Source: Blastomyces gilchristii SLH14081 (Eukaryota > Ascomycota > Eurotiomycetes > Onygenales > Ajellomycetaceae). Taken from it: 64,000 nucleotides of DNA. Below the pieces are notes generated by a model that did not search any database, was not told the DNA's origin, and saw only the letters and a list, made by a program, of their open reading frames with translations. This document shows, piece after piece, positions 23,401 to 35,000 of this stretch; the stretch's first letter is position 1; each line of letters begins with the position of its first letter. The position numbers and the translations under genes are program-made. The stretch spans positions 1,103,638 through 1,167,637 of the forward strand of contig NW_003101667.1 in assembly GCF_000003855.2 (NCBI RefSeq), read 5' to 3'.

Positions 23401-25248
23401 AAGCTAGAATGATATAGTCTTCACTAAGAACCTGATTGTGATAAAGACATTAACACTGTTATTTGCAAACCCTAGTCTATAAGATGATGAATTTCTACTG
23501 AGATGAACAGTCTGCAGTGTACATAAGAGAAGAAGAAAACATATTCTTATTAAAGCTAAAAAACAAGAAAATAAACAGAACTGTGAATGCAATTTAGAGA
23601 TTAATAAAGAAAAAATAAAGAAAACTCACACTCACATTATTAATATTCATAACACTCAATCTCTTCACAACTATCAATTTCTTTCTTCAAAGAAGTAGAG
23701 AGTATCATATCTGTGATACAGACAATTATTGCATTTGACATGAAGACTGTCAGAAATGCACAGACTTCAGAGAAGCCAGACATCAGAGTGTATACAGTTG
23801 CAGCAGAGTCTTGAAGACTGATCATCTGTGTGTGTGATCAGATACTTCTCATGAAGCTGTGTCTGCTCTTTCAGTTATGCTGAAGTATTCAGCTCAGAAA
23901 CAATGAAGACACAGAGAGAGGGCTTATCTACTCAGGCCAACTTTCATCATGAATTCATAGCATTCACATTGCCTTGACTACTCAGATTTTGCAGGTACTC
24001 AGGGACTCATCTCTCATTGACAATGAGATTGTGGAAATGCGCTGTGGTGTGAGGACCATTGATAGAGAACCTAGGCATATTCATATATACCTGGTCAGAG
24101 ATTGTGCAGGCAGGGAAGAGATGATCATAGGCCTGCAGAGCTGCAGAAGACACTGGCAACACCAGAAGCTTTGCAAGAACTGTCAGCTAGAATCTGTAAG
24201 AAATTACTTGTGAGAAGACTTATAGCAAAGAGAGGAACTGTGCTGCTTGAAGCCAGGGACTGGCCTGGGGAAGAGATGAGGTGAGCTGCTGGCCTGAAGA
24301 TCAGGTGCAGTGATGAGACTGAGAGAGATGAAGACATGATTGTGAGCAGCAGTGTTCCTGCTTCATCAGCCAGTAAAAAGTGATTAGAGGAGTTGCAGAG
24401 ACACTCATAAGAAGCTCAGCAGTGGCCAGACATTATGTACAAAGATGTTGAAATTGAAAAAATTTTTATTCTTGAGAAGTTCTTGAATCAATATATGAAC
24501 ATTGTCAGGAACACTCTCTCTCTATCATCTGAGTGAAAACACTTCACAGATGAATAAGAATACTCACAGTTTGTGAGAATGAGAGCTGTTACAGAAAAAG
24601 GAAAAAGAAGATGAGATTTTACAGACAGATCTGAGATATTTATACTACTCTAGAGAGGTTTACTTACACTGTGAGTGATTCTGTGAAACAGCCAGATCAC
24701 TCTAGTAAACAAGAGTGATTGTGAATCACAGACCTGAATCTTTCTATGTGATTATAAAGAGTGATTGCAGACTGTGAATATCTTGATTCTACAATTCTAC
24801 AGAGTTGATGAAAGAATGGAAAATTCCTCACAATTCTACAGTGTTAAAGAGCAATGATTTGTGAGAATGAATGAAAGATCAACTCATGAATGTTTCTCTT
24901 TGATGAGAGTGATCTCACAGAGAGTGATTCATCTGTGAGATGAATCTATGTAATGATCACACAAGAATCTTGTGAAAATGATTGAGAGTCAATCAGAACC
25001 CTTCTGTATGAAAGGTGTGAGATAAATCTGTGTGATAGTCAGAGAAGAATCTGTAGGTCACAAAGAATCTCACAGAACAAGGAACTGAGTGACAGACTCT
25101 TTTCTCTTTATGATAACAAGGGATTTTTCCTCACTGAGGTTTTTTACAGATATGAAGGATTTTTAGTGAGTATCACTGCAGTGCTGAGCTGACTATGAAG
25201 TCACTCAGTGAAAGGCTTCACAGATGAAGTCTTAGAGAGGGGGAAGTA
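23401..25248 (+). other. Gypsy-B 3' internal region, content unknown
   Basis: About 1.85 kb between the chromodomain and the 3' LTR. An open stretch at 23974-24213 (79 residues) and an overlapping one at 24102-24284 are the most protein-like pieces. I do not recognise them, and the minus strand is also open at 24125-24337 and 23404-23825. Composition between 23.95 and 24.4 kb is less AT-rich than its surroundings. It could be a captured host sequence, an extra ORF, or non-coding. Confidence 0.5.
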
Positions 25249-25505
25249 TGTAAGAAATCCTGCTTCTCACAGATTCTTTATCTCTATTCCTATCTCTTGT
25301 ATAATCAATAGAGCTAGTGGCCCTTGGCTACACACAACTATATAGACTGGAGTTCGCAAATACTATTCATAACTCAGCTTGAATACTATTATACACTTAA
25401 TCTCTACATTTATCTTCCTACCGCGAACACTTCTAGTAGTTAACAGTACATATCACGCCAAGCTGCAAACACCTGAATAATCGCCTGCGACCACTTATTC
25501 TTACA
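25249..25505 (+). repeat. Gypsy-B 3' LTR
   Basis: 257 bp. The mutation pattern is the reverse of the 5' LTR: the first half is mutated (CCTGCTTCTCACAG), while the second half keeps ACCGCGAAC, CACGCCAAG and CGCCTGCGACC. Confidence 0.95.
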
Positions 25506-26378
25506 CAAGATTGATCATCTACTTCTAGAATCTTAGTGTCAAAGTCAGAGATAAGTATTATGAGAGAAGTGTTTCTCTGTCAGATACTCTGTAATCAGTC
25601 TAATACTTTCTGTTGCATAGCAGTGTCTCAGAACAGAATATCAAGATATTTGATGATATTGTCAGATATTTGCAATACTGGTTCACATGCTTTCATTCAT
25701 GAATGAAACTTCTGTTTCATGCGATCTTTCAATTGTTCATTGATATATCAACCTTGATTGATTAGTGAATCAATGACATCTTCATCTACACTTAGTTTCA
25801 CAAGCATTTCCAGCCTTCATGATGAGTAGAGAGTGAGATCAGAAGTATTAAAATATGTGAGAGCATCTACGCATTTCTTCAGCACTTGTATTGTGTTTAT
25901 ATTCAATTCTGTCAGTGTTAAAATTACAGAGATTTCTTGTTGAGTTAATTATTGAATTTTCTCATATTGATGTTGTTGATTTGCATGCATATCAGCTATT
26001 TATTATTATTGTAATTTCAACATTGCTCAGAGTCACTGTGATATTGCATCTATGCTTGCATTCAAGAGTTCTCTCATGTTATCATTAGACATGATTATAT
26101 TATTCATTGAATGTATGATATCTGTGCAATCTGAAGAAGTGTAATTATATGAATATCTTATACATCTAGAGTGTCAGAACTCTCAGATCTTTCACTGATA
26201 TTCTCTTTGTAAGATCTTGTTACAGAGTTAGAATAACTGATGAGTAAGCTTCTATCTGAGAACTCAGTGTTTACTTAACTGATTGCTCATTTTTCTATTT
26301 CTTATGCATTATTACATGTTCAGATATCTTCTCAATAAATAATCATTTCTAATAAGAAGACAATGAACATTTTTCAAG
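25506..26378 (-). pseudogene. Gypsy-A gag N-terminal part
   Basis: Continuation of Gypsy-A gag between Gypsy-B and the 5' LTR. It is nearly co-linear with Gypsy-D 58.56-59.38 kb, which confirms that the two flanks of Gypsy-B belong together. No intact reading frame; domains were not individually recognised. The plus-strand open frame at 25891-26088 is antisense. Confidence 0.65.
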
Positions 26379-26873
26379 TGTAAGAGATCTACACTGAATT
26401 ATTATTATTATTATTCTTCAATTATAGATGTATGCAGTCAGAGACTATGACATCTACCTGAGAACCTTTAGTTCTCAGGGTTTTTCCTATATCTATAGAG
26501 TCAACTATTATACATTTATCAATTTCAGATATGCAAAATCAGAAAATTCCAGCCCAGAATACAAAAACTGTTTACAAATTGCAGTATTTCAACACCTTCT
26601 GATACTTCGGTCTACACTGAATAGATCAGTATAATATTTATAGGTCTTATATAACAAAGTAAAAAACATTAGAGAAGAAAAGAAAGAGCAAGTGCAGAAA
26701 TCAGTGATCAGAGTGAATATTTATACATGTATGTGATGAAGCTTCAGAGTAGAAGAATAGAAATTCCATGGGTTTTTCAGCTGAGAATCGGCGACCGAGG
26801 ATCGGAGCTTTCAGCGGAATGTGTGAAGTGTAATGGAGTAGTCTATATGATTGATCGGGTGCAGCCCGCCACA
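26379..26873 (-). repeat. Gypsy-A 5' LTR, split by LINE tail
   Basis: Starts TGTAAGAGATC at 26379 and ends GCCCGCCACA at 26873. Removing the LINE tail and one TSD leaves an LTR of ~272 bp. The outer ~140 bp (U3) keep CGGCGACCGAGG-type CpG sites, which the 3' LTR has lost; the R/U5 side is mutated. The open frame at 26727-26936 is fortuitous. Confidence 0.93.
26400..26610 (-). mobile_element. LINE 3' tail, strongly 5'-truncated insertion
   Basis: 211 bp matching the 3' end of LINE-C (49654-49860), including the (ATT)n tail and the CCTGAGAAC/GTTCTCAGG stem-loop. Flanked by a perfect 12-bp duplication TCTACACTGAAT (26388-26399, 26611-26622). This is a dead-on-arrival LINE copy. Confidence 0.95.
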
Positions 26874-26878
26874 TATAT

Positions 26879-28047
26879 CATTTATTATATGAATGATTCT
26901 GATCTTATACTTAGTATATTACTAGCTCTTTATTAGTCACTGACTAGTCTATTATTAATAATCTCTCTCTTCAGTACTCTTTCTTAACTTCTCATAGATC
27001 AAAGAACTCTGTTATAAATATAATACAATAATCTTTACTCAAATTCATGAGAGTTTGATTAATATAAATAGAATTTCTATCTTTATTTATAAGAAGCAGT
27101 TATTTCACTGTTCAGAGAAAAGAGATTTTACTGATATAATTTATCAATATAAGCAAGATTGAGAAGATAATAATATAAGTACTAGTCATTCATTGATCAC
27201 AGATCAGTTATTAATTAGTTAAACTAATCAATTATAACTTTATATTCAGTGAATTCATTAGAATAATAATGAATTCATGATTTTCTATACATTCAAAGAA
27301 CAAATTAAGATTCTTATAATATTAAAATTATTTGAAATTAATATATTATTGAAATGAATTCAGTATTAATATATAAATGAGATTATTCTTATAACAATGC
27401 TATCAGAGTATAATAAAAGTAAGTTTTAATAATTTATAACTAGTATATAACTGATATCTAATTAGTTAAGCACTAGGTTTTACTCTTCTATATATTATTG
27501 TCAATACTGAAACAGCTCTTATATATAAGAATATGTTTCTGAAACTGTTTTCTCTGATTAAAGAGATAATAGAATAGAATATAACTTTTTAACATTTATA
27601 TAATACAGAATTTCATGCTATTGTGATGAATATAAATATAAAAGAAACATTGAACCTTTCATAGTTTCAAGTAGTCAAATGAAGGCCATAAAAAGCAAGA
27701 TTTATGACTTTTTCCCTCTTACTCATTGAGACCGATTAGATATGCGGCCCTCTTATTGATCTCATAGAAAATATCAGGCCACTGAAAGAGAAAATTTAGC
27801 ATTTTCATCAAGCTACAGACACTCAATTGCTACAAATATTCAGTCATTCCCCAGCTTCTTACTAAGACAGTATTTGCCATTTAATGCATATCACAGCAAA
27901 TGAAATCATTCTCACCAGGACAAACAGAGTCTATATATTTTCAGTGCGCTCACGGGTGGCAACATGTCAGCCAACGTATTCTATCTAACTCAATCAAATC
28001 AGTAATTTCTACAAGAGATGAAAAGCTTACTCAGCAACATAATCCCC
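26879..28047. other. AT-rich spacer passing into balanced sequence; no intact gene seen
   Basis: 26879-27640 is AT-rich like 4425-5414, and the two were contiguous before Gypsy-A inserted. From about 27650 the composition becomes normal, with CG and GG words. I see no long reading frame. The right edge (27999-28047) could be the last codons of the interrupted Cys-rich gene on the minus strand. Confidence 0.5.
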
Positions 28048-28052
28048 GAATA

Positions 28053-28133
28053 TGTTAGAGGTCCCGGGTTGATCGGCTCTTCTATCAGCAGTGCGCTGGT
28101 GATGACTGAGCTCTTTTGCCTCAGTAGCCTACA
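28053..28133 (+). repeat. TRIM 5' LTR (81 bp)
   Basis: TGTTAGAGGTCCCGGG...AGTAGCCTACA. It is followed by GGTTATAGCCCGG, complementary to the anticodon-arm half of initiator tRNA-Met, the primer type used by Copia-group elements. Differs from the partner LTR by a few transitions. Confidence 0.9.
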
Positions 28134-30714
28134 GGTTATAGCCCGGATGACACGTTTTTCTTTTTAGAATGTTACACCAACATTTTCACGCGGGTAGTTC
28201 ACCTTTTTTGAAAAGACTCTCACTTCTTACTAGAGATATTTCATTCTCCCTGAATTCACCGGTCAGCATATTGATATTCTTTTTTTTTTCAAAGAGAAGA
28301 TGCGTTCTTCATTGTGAAGAACATCACCTGTTTTTACATATCTAGAAGAAGCAGAGCTATCTCAATATAAGTAATACATCTGTTACTTCAGAGTTCAGCT
28401 CAAGGCTCAGAATCACTCACTCTACTAGATATCTTATTGATAGAATAATCACTTATTATGAGAAGAATTCCGAGTTGCAAGATGAGAGTGATGTCAGTTT
28501 TCACCAGAGTATGAAATTTAATAATGAGACAATAGAAGTGCTTCAGAATAAAGAAAAGCAGAGTTAATATTCATCTGTAGAATCTGTTCATTTCAACTCA
28601 ATAAATTCTTCACTATTTCTCATCTTCAGAATGCTAACATTTAATGATAATCTGAATTAACTCATCTATTGTATCACAGACAATCTTATAAATCTTATAC
28701 AGATAATGCTTCAGAATCAACTGACTGTAACTGTATTTATATAACATCTTACTACATCTGTCTCTGTATAAAGCTTATAAGATATCATAAGAGATCAGTT
28801 GTAGAAATATTAGAAGAAAGTTAAATATACTCTAGATATCAAATCAGTGACTATATTTAACAGCTCTAATTATAAAGCCTGATGTATTAATATGTTAACT
28901 GATACAGAAGTTATTGATGAAACTGACATTCTATTGAAGACTCAATGAGAATTCTCTTTTACATATCATATTAATTTTAAGAAGTGAAAGATTCATTTCA
29001 AGTCTCTATACAGATATATACTGTCAAGCCTTGTTGAAAACCTTCAAACTACTATTAAAATCTTAGAAGCTGATAATGTTGTGACTCTGTGAGACAAGAT
29101 GAATGTTGAATACATAATATCACTGACTGAAGAACATGTTAACATCTTTAAGAAATTGACAAGATTACAGGTCAAGAATGATGATTATCTTATTTTTCAG
29201 ATATATTTTCACTATCTTATTACTTATTACAAAGAGCTCTGTCAGAGTACTGAAGATGTATATTATAACCTTTTTCTGAACAATCTACAAGATTATCAAA
29301 GATTATTTGTCAAGACATATCTGAATGAGTTTTTCTTCACTGATTAAGAACTCATTGTTAACATTGATATCAATGATTTGATGAAGAAACTGATCAATTG
29401 TACATTTCAGAAGATCATCAGTGAATTAAAAAAAGCAGGCTCAGACTGACTCTGAGACTGTGAAAAAGGATGAGAATAAAGGCTCAGATGTACAGAAGTG
29501 CATTCACTGTAAAAGAGATGAATATACAGTTAACAGGTATTTCATCTTACACTCTGATAAAAAGAGAAAGAAGAAGAACAAAAAGAAAGACAAGAAGAAT
29601 GATGATAAAAAGAAAGAGAAGAAGAATGACTTGATAAGTTCTCAATCATTAGCAAATGCAGTAATTACAAAGATTGAGTTCTATTTCTCTTTCACAGTCA
29701 TCAGAAAAGCATTTTCTAGATCTTGATATTTAGACACATGTATAAGTCTGAATATAATTAGTGAGCTTTATTCTTTTTCAAATATCAAACCTTTTAATAA
29801 TAACATCGATGTCAATTCTACAACTAAGAGAACTGAGTTTGTCAAGAAGATTGAAACTGTCATCTTGAAGATTGAGAGTAATAATGTTAACTTGCAGAGT
29901 GTTCACTATATCTCTAATATTACAGTTAACCTGCTCTCATTTGCAAAGCTTGAAGATCAGTGATTTCAATTTACATTGCCTTTTACTATTCTCTTATTTT
30001 TCATTTGCAAAGCTCTGAATAATGTCATTTTTCATGCAGTTCAGATCACTTAGAACAACATATATAAGATCACTAAACAGAAGTTCAATGAGAATTCTAA
30101 TCATCTAAGTAAGGCAGTCAAGTATATTATAATGTCTCATAAGTACAATTTTGACTGAAAAGTTGATTTTTCTGTGACTGCTGCTACTACTGTTAATACT
30201 ATTAATTCTGCAGACACACAGATATCAAAGATATCAAAGACTCTTTTAAATTGATATTATAATCTTAAGCCTGTTCATGCTGATGCTATAATTACTATAA
30301 CTAAGAATCTTCATATCATAGTCACAATTAAAGATTCTAAGACTAAGTTCTTTTATAATGAATGTGTCAAGACAGGTATAACATGAGATTATTTGAAAAC
30401 ATCAATGCCTAGATCTATTAGACTCATTGAAAAGATTCATATTAATCTTGTAGATAATAGATATATATTGAAAGACCTGTCTGATTACTCTTTAGAGTTC
30501 TATCAGAAAATTAAATACTAAATACTTATCATCTGTGATGCAACTTAATATCATTGAGTATATTTTTTAAAGTTCAAGAATGAAGCTGTTCAATACTTTG
30601 AGTTATGACTCAGATTTATAGATAATCTTGATTATACTGCTCCTGCTTTTCTACAGACTGATATTAACAGTGTTTTTCAATTCACATATATGCACACAGT
30701 TATGAATTTATATA

Positions 30715-31091
30715 TTGCCACGGTGGCCGAATGGTTAATGCGGCCACCCAGTAGCACCTTGGTGTGGGAAACCAAGGCGCGTGGGTTCGAAACCCGCAGG
30801 GGATACATTAAATCCGGAACTCAAGCACCTCAGGTTCCTAATAAATACTGAGGTGTACAAATCACTCCAATGAATTGCTCTATGTTCCTGGGCTGGGAAG
30901 TTATTATCGCATGTATCTAATTGTCACTCCTTTGTATTTTCCTATGTTCTTGTTATCTTGGTGTGGTCTCAACACCTGTATTTCCTCCTGTATAACCAAC
31001 ACTTGACCTGTATTTAACATCACGCAAGGACTCATTATAAGCTCCGCTTGCATATGAGTATAATGAAAGAATAATAATAATAATAATAATA
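30715..31091 (+). mobile_element. tRNA-derived SINE, copy 3
   Basis: 377 bp, flanked by a perfect 13-bp duplication ATGAATTTATATA (30702-30714, 31092-31104) in Copia-A pol. A box TGGCCGAATGG at 30724-30734 and a perfect B box GGTTCGAAACC at 30784-30794. Ends in (AAT)n. The best preserved head of the three copies. Confidence 0.95.
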
Positions 31092-32879
31092 ATGAATTTA
31101 TATAGTATCAAATTAGAATTAACAATACTATATTTATCACATCAAGATAATGTTTCTAAGTGTGAGATTCAGACTATTATAAGACAGATTAAAGCTGCTC
31201 TTTTAAAAGATAATCTCTCTAAGAAGTTCTGAGTAGATGTTCTAGAGACAGTTATTGCAATAATTAATAATACTCTTACATCTACAGTTCTTTACAACTC
31301 AAAATTCTGACCCTCTACTGCAGAGACTTCTGTGATTTTAAGTTTATATAAGATGTCTTAATGTGCTCTTACAAATGCTTCACTGAATGTAAAGCATTTT
31401 TATCAATTGAGTATAAAGGTTTTTGCTCAGTTGCATAAATCTCAAAAGTCTGTGAATAAGCTTTCTTTATATGCTGATTTCTATTATATCATTGAATTCA
31501 GTGACACATTGATCTATCATCTATGAAATCTCAAATCTGACAAGATTATTGCCAGTAGTAATATGAGGTTTCTGATTGCTGAAAAATTGAAATCAGCTAT
31601 ATCTGTGACACTCACTAATTATATCACTGAATCTATTAATTATATCACTGAACTGAAACCTGGTATTTATCTAATTAATAATAAAGATGCTTCTGACATT
31701 GATAATCTGAATTCTATATAATTGCAGTCTGCAAAATTGCTGACTACATATACTTCAAGTTCTATTACAGATAATCTCTCAAAATTCTATAAGAATGTCA
31801 CATCACAGTTAGAGAAGATAGAGAATTATTGAAAGAAGTTTATATAATATAAGATTATCAATCTGAAGAGTTATAATATATGAAGTTTAATGCTGAAATC
31901 TGATGTTCTAAAGAGTGAATTAACTACTTCAGATTATTAAGTGTTTCTTGAGAAAGATAGGCTTACAGATCTGAATACTGATTCTGATAATATTCTTAGA
32001 AAATTATGTTAAGTGATTTATAATAACTGACTTAAGAAGAATTCTAGAGAAGAGATCTATACTTCTGTCATCACTGATACTGCTAATTATATTCTTTTTA
32101 TCATAGCAGTACTACATGATTGAACACTCTGTTAAGTGAATATAGTAATAATATATCTGCATGAGTATCTCACTAAGAAGGTCTATATAAGATAATTCAT
32201 CAGATTTGAGACAGGTTCACTGAAGATACTTATCTGCATAATTAAGAGTAGTTCATACAGTCTAAACTCTGTGATAAAGATCTGATATAATTACTTAACA
32301 GCTCTGTTGAGTGATCTTGAATTTGCAGTCAGTGTCTATGATTCAGTACTCTGATATCATTCATCTAAACATTATCTATATATAATAATTTACATTGATA
32401 ATTTCAACGTTCTATATGAAGTCTCTGAGAATGCTAATTGATTAGTAGATATACTTAGTAAGAAATTGAAAGTCAAGAATCTATATTAATCAACTAAGTA
32501 TTTGAGTATAAAAGTTAATTATTTTAACAAAGAAATTGAGTTAATACATCATCAATATATTAAATGTCTTATTAAAGATTTTTATCTTAATAACATAGTT
32601 GTTATCAGAACACTAATGAAGAATGATTTCTGTATAGATAATTTCTCAATATCTGAGAAAGAGACTAGTTTTACAATTTAGTAATATTAATATAATATAA
32701 GCTGTTTACAGTATCTTGCAGTTAAAACACACTCTGATATCACTTACACTGTCTCACTACTCACTTAACAGAATATTGATTCAATATCTCAATATTGAAA
32801 GACTCTGTTACATATTATACATTATTTAGAAGAGATACTGAATGTAGGCATTTACTACAGACACAGCTCACACACTGAT

Positions 32880-32965
32880 TCTTCTATTCTCATTAATTCT
32901 TTCATTCTTATCAATTATTCTATTCTCATTAATTCTTTCGTTTTCACTGATTCTTTCGTTCCCTT
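32880..32965 (+). repeat. In-frame tandem repeat before Copia RNase H
   Basis: Imperfect units around 'TTCTATTCTCATTAATTC' and 'TCTTTCGTT' code for repeated Ser-(Phe/Ile)-Leu-Ile-Asn/Thr-Asp-type residues between RT and RNase H. Confidence 0.65.
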
Positions 32966-33564
32966 TGATTTCTCTGATAATTTTTACTTACTCTTTGACT
33001 ACTCAGATTCTGATTGAGCAGGCCTCTTAAATAATGATAGAAAATTAATATTCAGTTATATTTTTAAGCTTGCAGATAATCAATCTGATTTCATGATGTT
33101 CAGTAAAGTAGTTCTGCATATCTCTAAGCTTTAATAAGACTGAATATATAACTCTTAGTGAGACAGTCTGTGAAGTAACATGAATCTGAAATCTTATAAT
33201 TGAGCTTGACTTTATTATTATATCTCTGATACAGAATCTTATCAATAATAAGAGTATCATAGATCTTATGAAGATAACAGGTATTATAGCTCAGAGTAAG
33301 CACATTGACACATATTTTCATTTTTCATGTTGACAGTTGAATAAGAGAGTCATTGATTTGAAATATATTTCTACTGCTCAGATAATAACAGATGAACTTA
33401 CTAATTCTTTAGACACTATAATATTTATATAATTCATGATTTTATTAGGTCTTACAGACAGAAAAGTCAGAAATACTTAATTTTACATTTGTATTTAGTT
33501 TTTGACAGACTATCTTAATGAATTGAGTGTTTTTGTATGTAATTCTTATTATCTCAAGAGGGAG

Positions 33565-33577
33565 TGTTGACCGTTAC
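33565..33577 (+). repeat. Copia-A LTR, left piece
   Basis: TGTTGACCGTTAC directly follows the polypurine tract CAAGAGGGAG. The last 8 bases (ACCGTTAC, 33570-33577) are one side of the hAT target duplication. Confidence 0.85.
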
Positions 33578-33979
33578 TAGACTGGCCGGCGGGACTATGA
33601 ATTTCACATTTAATCTCATTTGATCTGATCTCATACATTTCTTGACATGAGTCTCACCAGGACCAAGCATTAAAAAAACCTGAAAATGAACCATTTCTCA
33701 AAGAAATAGCATGAAAAATAACCAGATTTAATTCAAGAACAGTGAAATGAAAGTAATTTCTCAGAATAAATAGTAAAAGATGATTATTCTTTCAAAATCA
33801 GAATGAGACTGAGACTGAAGATCAAATTCAGTCTCATTCAATTCATTGAGTGATTACTTATATAATCAGAATTTAGTAATAATTATTAATAATGCTTATG
33901 AAATAACTAAATACATTCTTGTGTAAGTTTATTCTTTACTTTCTCATGAAAAGTACACTTCTCTGATATACTGTAATCA

Positions 33980-35000
33980 GAGATATTAAACTGTCTGATA
34001 ATTTCATGTTTTACAATCATGAGTTTCTTGATTATTTCTTCTTATAATTGTTCTCAGTAATAGTGATAAATATCTTAGCTTGAGTTAAACTTTTACTTCA
34101 TTCTCACCTCTGTCAATGAAATTATCAGAATATCACACACTATCAGTGCAATAGTTGAATATATACTCTTAACAATTTTTCATAACTCTAGAATTGATTT
34201 AGCATGTAAATTTGTCAGATCATCTTGAAGATAGCAGTCAAATTCAGTTTTATAAGTATATAGTTTTATCTGATTTTCAGTTGTAATCAATATATGCAAG
34301 TTCTATTTCAAAGTTAGTATTATAGTTCTATATAATATAAAGTGTTATCAAAGATCATTACTTACTAGAGAATTGTATTTCACTGTCTTTACATCTCTAA
34401 CATCTGCTTATTCAAATCTCTAATAGTTGATATTATAGTAGTCTCAGACTAATTTAATATGTGAGTCTCATTTCTCCTCTGTTCAATCTTGAGAAGTGTA
34501 GATATTAACTCAATAAGAGAGATCTAGTAGAGCTGCTATAGTATAGTACTCTGTAAAAGATTGTTCAGTTTTACTGTAGTAATATGTCAGTTTATCTCTT
34601 ATAGTAATAATAGCCTGCACTATAGTATTATCTCAGACTGAATTTCTTTTTGAATGATTCAACTGCTTCTTAAGATAAGTAAATAAACTGTTATATACTC
34701 ATCAGACTGACTGCAGTATTGATGTATAAGTGATTGAAACTGTCTTAGTTATCTTATAAAACTGAAACAGTAAATGAATCACATATTTCAACTGAGTTCA
34801 CTTCATATCAGAAAGTTTCAATATTTAAATCTTTTCTCAATCAGAGTATTATACTCAATAATTAATCATCTGATACAATTGAAAAGTCTGAATAGTTATT
34901 TCATATATTAAACTTCATTATATGCTAACATTCTGTATCATATTCAGTTATATGACTGATTTGTTTATTTATTGAATATTATAAAATCATTATTATTATT
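33980..35000 (-). pseudogene. hAT transposase, C-terminal half
   Basis: The minus strand reads, across stops, a typical fungal hAT C-terminus. Around 34.6-34.9 kb is the 'FYKITKTVSITYTSILQSV.WVYNSLFTYL' stretch (last catalytic region). Near 34.56-34.6 kb is 'LTYYYSKTEQSFTEYYTIAALLD'. At about 34.0-34.2 kb is the dimerisation domain, 'STIALIVCDIL' followed by a degenerate 'KFNSS.DIYHYY' corresponding to the RLFNSARDICHYRRG-type signature. Stops sit at Trp, Gln and Arg positions. The start was not located; coding probably extends to about 36.3 kb. Confidence 0.8.

Larger units (their letters stand above)
18385..25505 (+). mobile_element. Gypsy-B, second chromodomain Gypsy family, complete
   Basis: 7.1-kb element in plus orientation, flanked by the duplication CAAGA (18380-18384, 25506-25510). 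LTRs of 257 bp begin TGTAAGAA and end TTCTTACA (8-bp inverted ends). Polypurine tract AGAGAGGGGGAAG at about 25234-25246. gag, protease, RT, RNase H, integrase and a chromodomain can be read in order. About 1.8 kb between pol and the 3' LTR is not explained by pol. No standard tRNA primer site is obvious after the 5' LTR. Confidence 0.95.
5415..26873 (-). mobile_element. Gypsy-A, chromodomain LTR retrotransposon with nested insertions
   Basis: Complete element in minus orientation flanked by the 5-bp duplication TATAT (5410-5414 and 26874-26878). 3' LTR 5415-5686, 5' LTR 26379-26873 (with a 211-bp LINE tail plus 12-bp TSD inside). Internal order on the minus strand: gag at 26.4-25.5 and 18.4-17.4 kb, protease/RT/RNase H at 17.4-15.7 kb, integrase and chromodomain at 15.7-14.8 and 6.4-5.7 kb. 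Interrupted by LINE-B (6380-14804) and Gypsy-B (18385-25505). Heavily mutated. Confidence 0.92.
28340..33490 (+). pseudogene. Copia-A gag-pol, disrupted
   Basis: gag: open piece 29099-29347 (MNVEYIISLTEEHVNIFKKL), then a knuckle CIHCKRDEYTVNRYF at about 29497-29545 whose His and last Cys are Tyr, followed by a Lys-rich tract. Protease 'YLDTCISLNI' near 29725. GAG-pre-integrase/integrase 30.25-31.4 kb, split by the SINE. RT 31.9-32.7 kb ('YIDNFNVLYE', normally YVDD), RNase H 33.0-33.5 kb ('DYSDSDWAGLLNNDRKL'). This is the Copia order (integrase before RT). Stops occur throughout. Confidence 0.85.

Noticed and set aside
9053..31091. Three tRNA-Leu/Ser genes.
   Set aside because: The tRNA-like heads are followed by a common ~300-bp body and AAT tail, and are flanked by 13-14-bp duplications, so they are SINEs.
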